Assembly (NCBI GenBank): GCA_045576455.1
Contig: JAZNGM010000027.1
Coordinates: 1 to 64,000, forward strand
Direction of reading: 5' to 3'
Source of the DNA: RGIG4034 sp045576455
GTDB lineage: Bacteria > Bacillota > Clostridia > Lachnospirales > Lachnospiraceae
DNA: 64,000 nucleotides
Both the position numbers and the translations under genes were made by a program. This document shows positions 62,539-64,000 of this stretch, piece by piece. The notes under the pieces are model-generated. The model saw nothing but the letters and a program-made list of their open reading frames with translations. It was not told where the DNA came from and ran no database searches. How positions within the stretch are numbered: position 1 is the first letter of the stretch; each line of letters opens with the position of its first letter.

Positions 62539-63191
62539 TGGAACGCGTAATTTGTGTTTTGATAGGATATGTGTTTGGTTTGTTTCAAACGGCATATATA
62601 TATGGCAGAGCAAAAGGAATTGATATAAGAAAACACGGAAGTGGTAATGCCGGAACGACAAATACTTTAAGAGTACTTGGCACTAAAGCAGGGCTCATCG
62701 TATTTGCGGGCGATGTGTTAAAGTGTATTTTGGCAATAGTATGTACAACACTTATTTTTGGGAAAAGTAATTCTGATATTATATATTTGTTGAAATTATA
62801 TACTGCTGCCGGAGCAATATTAGGTCATAATTATCCTTTTTATCTTGGATTTAAGGGTGGAAAAGGAATTGCGGCTACTGCAGGATTAATTCTTTCTTTC
62901 CATTGGACATTTATACCGGTAGGTGCTATTGTATTTTTTGGTGCATTTTTATTAACGCATTATGTTTCCTTAGGATCATTACTTATTTATACAGGATTTA
63001 TGGTTCAGTTGGTTGTGGCTGGTTTTTATGGGCTGTTTGGCATGACCCAAGCACAATTATATGAATTATATGCAATAGGTGCTTTTCTTACAATTCTTGC
63101 GTTCTTCAAACACAGAGCCAATATTGTAAGATTAATTAATGGTAACGAAAGAAAAACTTATCTCATTAAGAAGAAAGAGGCGGAGGAATAA
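62538..63191 (+). CDS. plsY: Glycerol-3-phosphate acyltransferase PlsY
   Basis: Membrane enzyme that transfers acyl from acyl-phosphate (made by PlsX) to glycerol 3-phosphate. The 217 residues have about five hydrophobic segments and the conserved loops KHGSGNAGTTNTLRVLG and GHNYPFYLGFKGGKGIAATAG. It overlaps der by one base and precedes gpsA by one base, so enzyme and substrate supply are co-expressed. Confidence 0.97.
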   Translation: MERVICVLIGYVFGLFQTAYIYGRAKGIDIRKHGSGNAGTTNTLRVLGTKAGLIVFAGDVLKCILAIVCTTLIFGKSNSDIIYLLKLYTAAGAILGHNYPFYLGFKGGKGIAATAGLILSFHWTFIPVGAIVFFGAFLLTHYVSLGSLLIYTGFMVQLVVAGFYGLFGMTQAQLYELYAIGAFLTILAFFKHRANIVRLINGNERKTYLIKKKEAEE

Positions 63192-63192
63192 A

Positions 63193-64000
63193 ATGGCTAA
63201 TATAGGTGTTATCGGTGCAGGTAGTTGGGGAATTGCACTTTCCGTATTACTCCACAATAATGGTCACGAAGTGACGGTTTGGTCCATAATAAAGGAAGAA
63301 ATTGATATGCTTAACGAAAAACGTGAGCATAAAGATAAACTTCCCGGAGTAAAACTTCCTGAAACTATGATTTTTACAGCTGATTTAAAAGAGGCAATGG
63401 AGGACAAGGATTTACTGGTGCTTGCCGTTCCGTCCGTATTCACGAGAAGTACTGCCCATATGATGAGCGAATTTGCAAAAGACGGACAGATTATCGTTAA
63501 TGTTTCAAAGGGTATTGAAGAAAAATCATTAATGGTTCTATCTGATGTAATTGAGGAAGAAATTCCTAATGCAACAGTTGCAGTATTGTCAGGTCCTTCC
63601 CATGCAGAAGAAGTAGGAAGAGGAATTCCGACTACCATAGTGGTAGGTGCAAAAAGAAAAAAAGATGCTGAATATATTCAAAATGTTTTTATGAATGATG
63701 TATTCAGAGTTTATATCAGTCCGGATTTATTAGGTATTGAACTTGGTGCCGCGCTTAAAAATGTAGTAGCACTTGCTGCCGGTATCGCAGATGGTTTAGG
63801 ATATGGTGATAATACCAAAGCAGCTCTTATAACAAGAGGCATTGCTGAAATAGGAAGGCTGGGAATGGCAATGGGCGGAAGATTTGAAACTTTCTGCGGA
63901 TTGTCAGGAATAGGTGACCTTATTGTAACCTGTGCAAGTATGCATTCCAGAAACAGAAGGGCAGGTATTTTAATAGGTCAGGGAAAGACAATGCAGGAAG
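63193..64000 (+). CDS. gpsA: NAD(P)H-dependent glycerol-3-phosphate dehydrogenase, 5' part
   Basis: Open from ATG 63193 to the window edge, with no stop reached (269 codons seen of the usual ~335). It makes glycerol 3-phosphate for PlsY. The dinucleotide fold GAGSWGIALSVLL, VNVSKGIEE, LSGPSHAEEVG and the catalytic-Lys block ALKNVVALAAG are present, and GDLIVTCASMHSRNRR is in place. GGAGGA precedes the start. Cut by the window, not broken. Confidence 0.97.
   Translation, partial: MANIGVIGAGSWGIALSVLLHNNGHEVTVWSIIKEEIDMLNEKREHKDKLPGVKLPETMIFTADLKEAMEDKDLLVLAVPSVFTRSTAHMMSEFAKDGQIIVNVSKGIEEKSLMVLSDVIEEEIPNATVAVLSGPSHAEEVGRGIPTTIVVGAKRKKDAEYIQNVFMNDVFRVYISPDLLGIELGAALKNVVALAAGIADGLGYGDNTKAALITRGIAEIGRLGMAMGGRFETFCGLSGIGDLIVTCASMHSRNRRAGILIGQGKTMQE

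Noticed and set aside
1..64000. Prophage, insertion sequence, integron or genomic island
   Set aside because: No transposase, integrase, att-like repeat flanking a tRNA, or compositional break was seen, including beside tRNA-Leu.

Overview
The window is AT-rich chromosomal DNA from a spore-lineage, low-GC Gram-positive bacterium, most likely a Lachnospiraceae-type Clostridium relative. Evidence for this: strong AGGAGG-type ribosome binding sites, TTGACA/TATAAT promoters, a T-box leader ahead of pheST, the plsX-acpP-rnc-smc-ftsY and ylxM-ffh-rpsP-khpA-rimM-trmD-rplS-rbgA-rnhB gene orders, SpoIID- and CotF-like proteins, and a PEP carboxykinase of the clostridial ATP type. The genus is not determined. 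No prophage, insertion sequence, CRISPR array or resistance island was seen. Nearly all of the DNA is single-copy coding sequence with short gaps.

Layout. 1-7.3 kb: 3' end of PEP carboxykinase, a 6S RNA, a SpoIID-domain protein, a YihY membrane protein, and T-box-controlled pheS-pheT. 7.3-15.1 kb: CotF-like protein (minus strand), queA, a PilZ protein, cheV, a degenerate sirtuin-like protein, a large lysine-rich repeat membrane protein, hisH-hisF and ung. 15.2-19.4 kb: a TrmB-type regulator overlapping a diaminopimelate decarboxylase gene, tRNA-Leu(CAA), a sodium symporter of the NSS family and a small zinc-finger membrane protein. 19.4-28.4 kb: polA-coaE-FtsA-like-walJ-ACT-UPF0210 run, then tmcAL on the minus strand. 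28.6-34.0 kb: pta, an ArsB/NhaD-type permease, a cytidylate-kinase-like protein, a DUF1538 membrane protein and a tandem PII-like protein.

34.0-53.1 kb is the conserved envelope, secretion and translation supercluster: yceD-rpmF, plsX-acpP-rnc-smc-ftsY, ilvA and a YitT protein (interposed), ylxM-ffh-rpsP-khpA-rimM-trmD, rplS behind a likely L19 leader, two signal peptidases flanking rbgA, rnhB, then a FliK-like protein, an FlhB C-terminal-like protein and a YraN protein. 53.1-64.0 kb: pgeF, a VanRS-like two-component system, tyrS, prs (minus strand), and a DUF512 protein with der, plsY and a gpsA cut by the window end.

Most genes are core housekeeping. The parts least explained by known biology are the sirtuin-like and repeat-protein pair at 10.4-13.1 kb, the permease/kinase-like/DUF1538/PII neighbourhood at 29.8-34.0 kb, and the orphan FliK-like/FlhX pair at 50.7-52.7 kb. 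I did not find a clearly new defence or mobile system.
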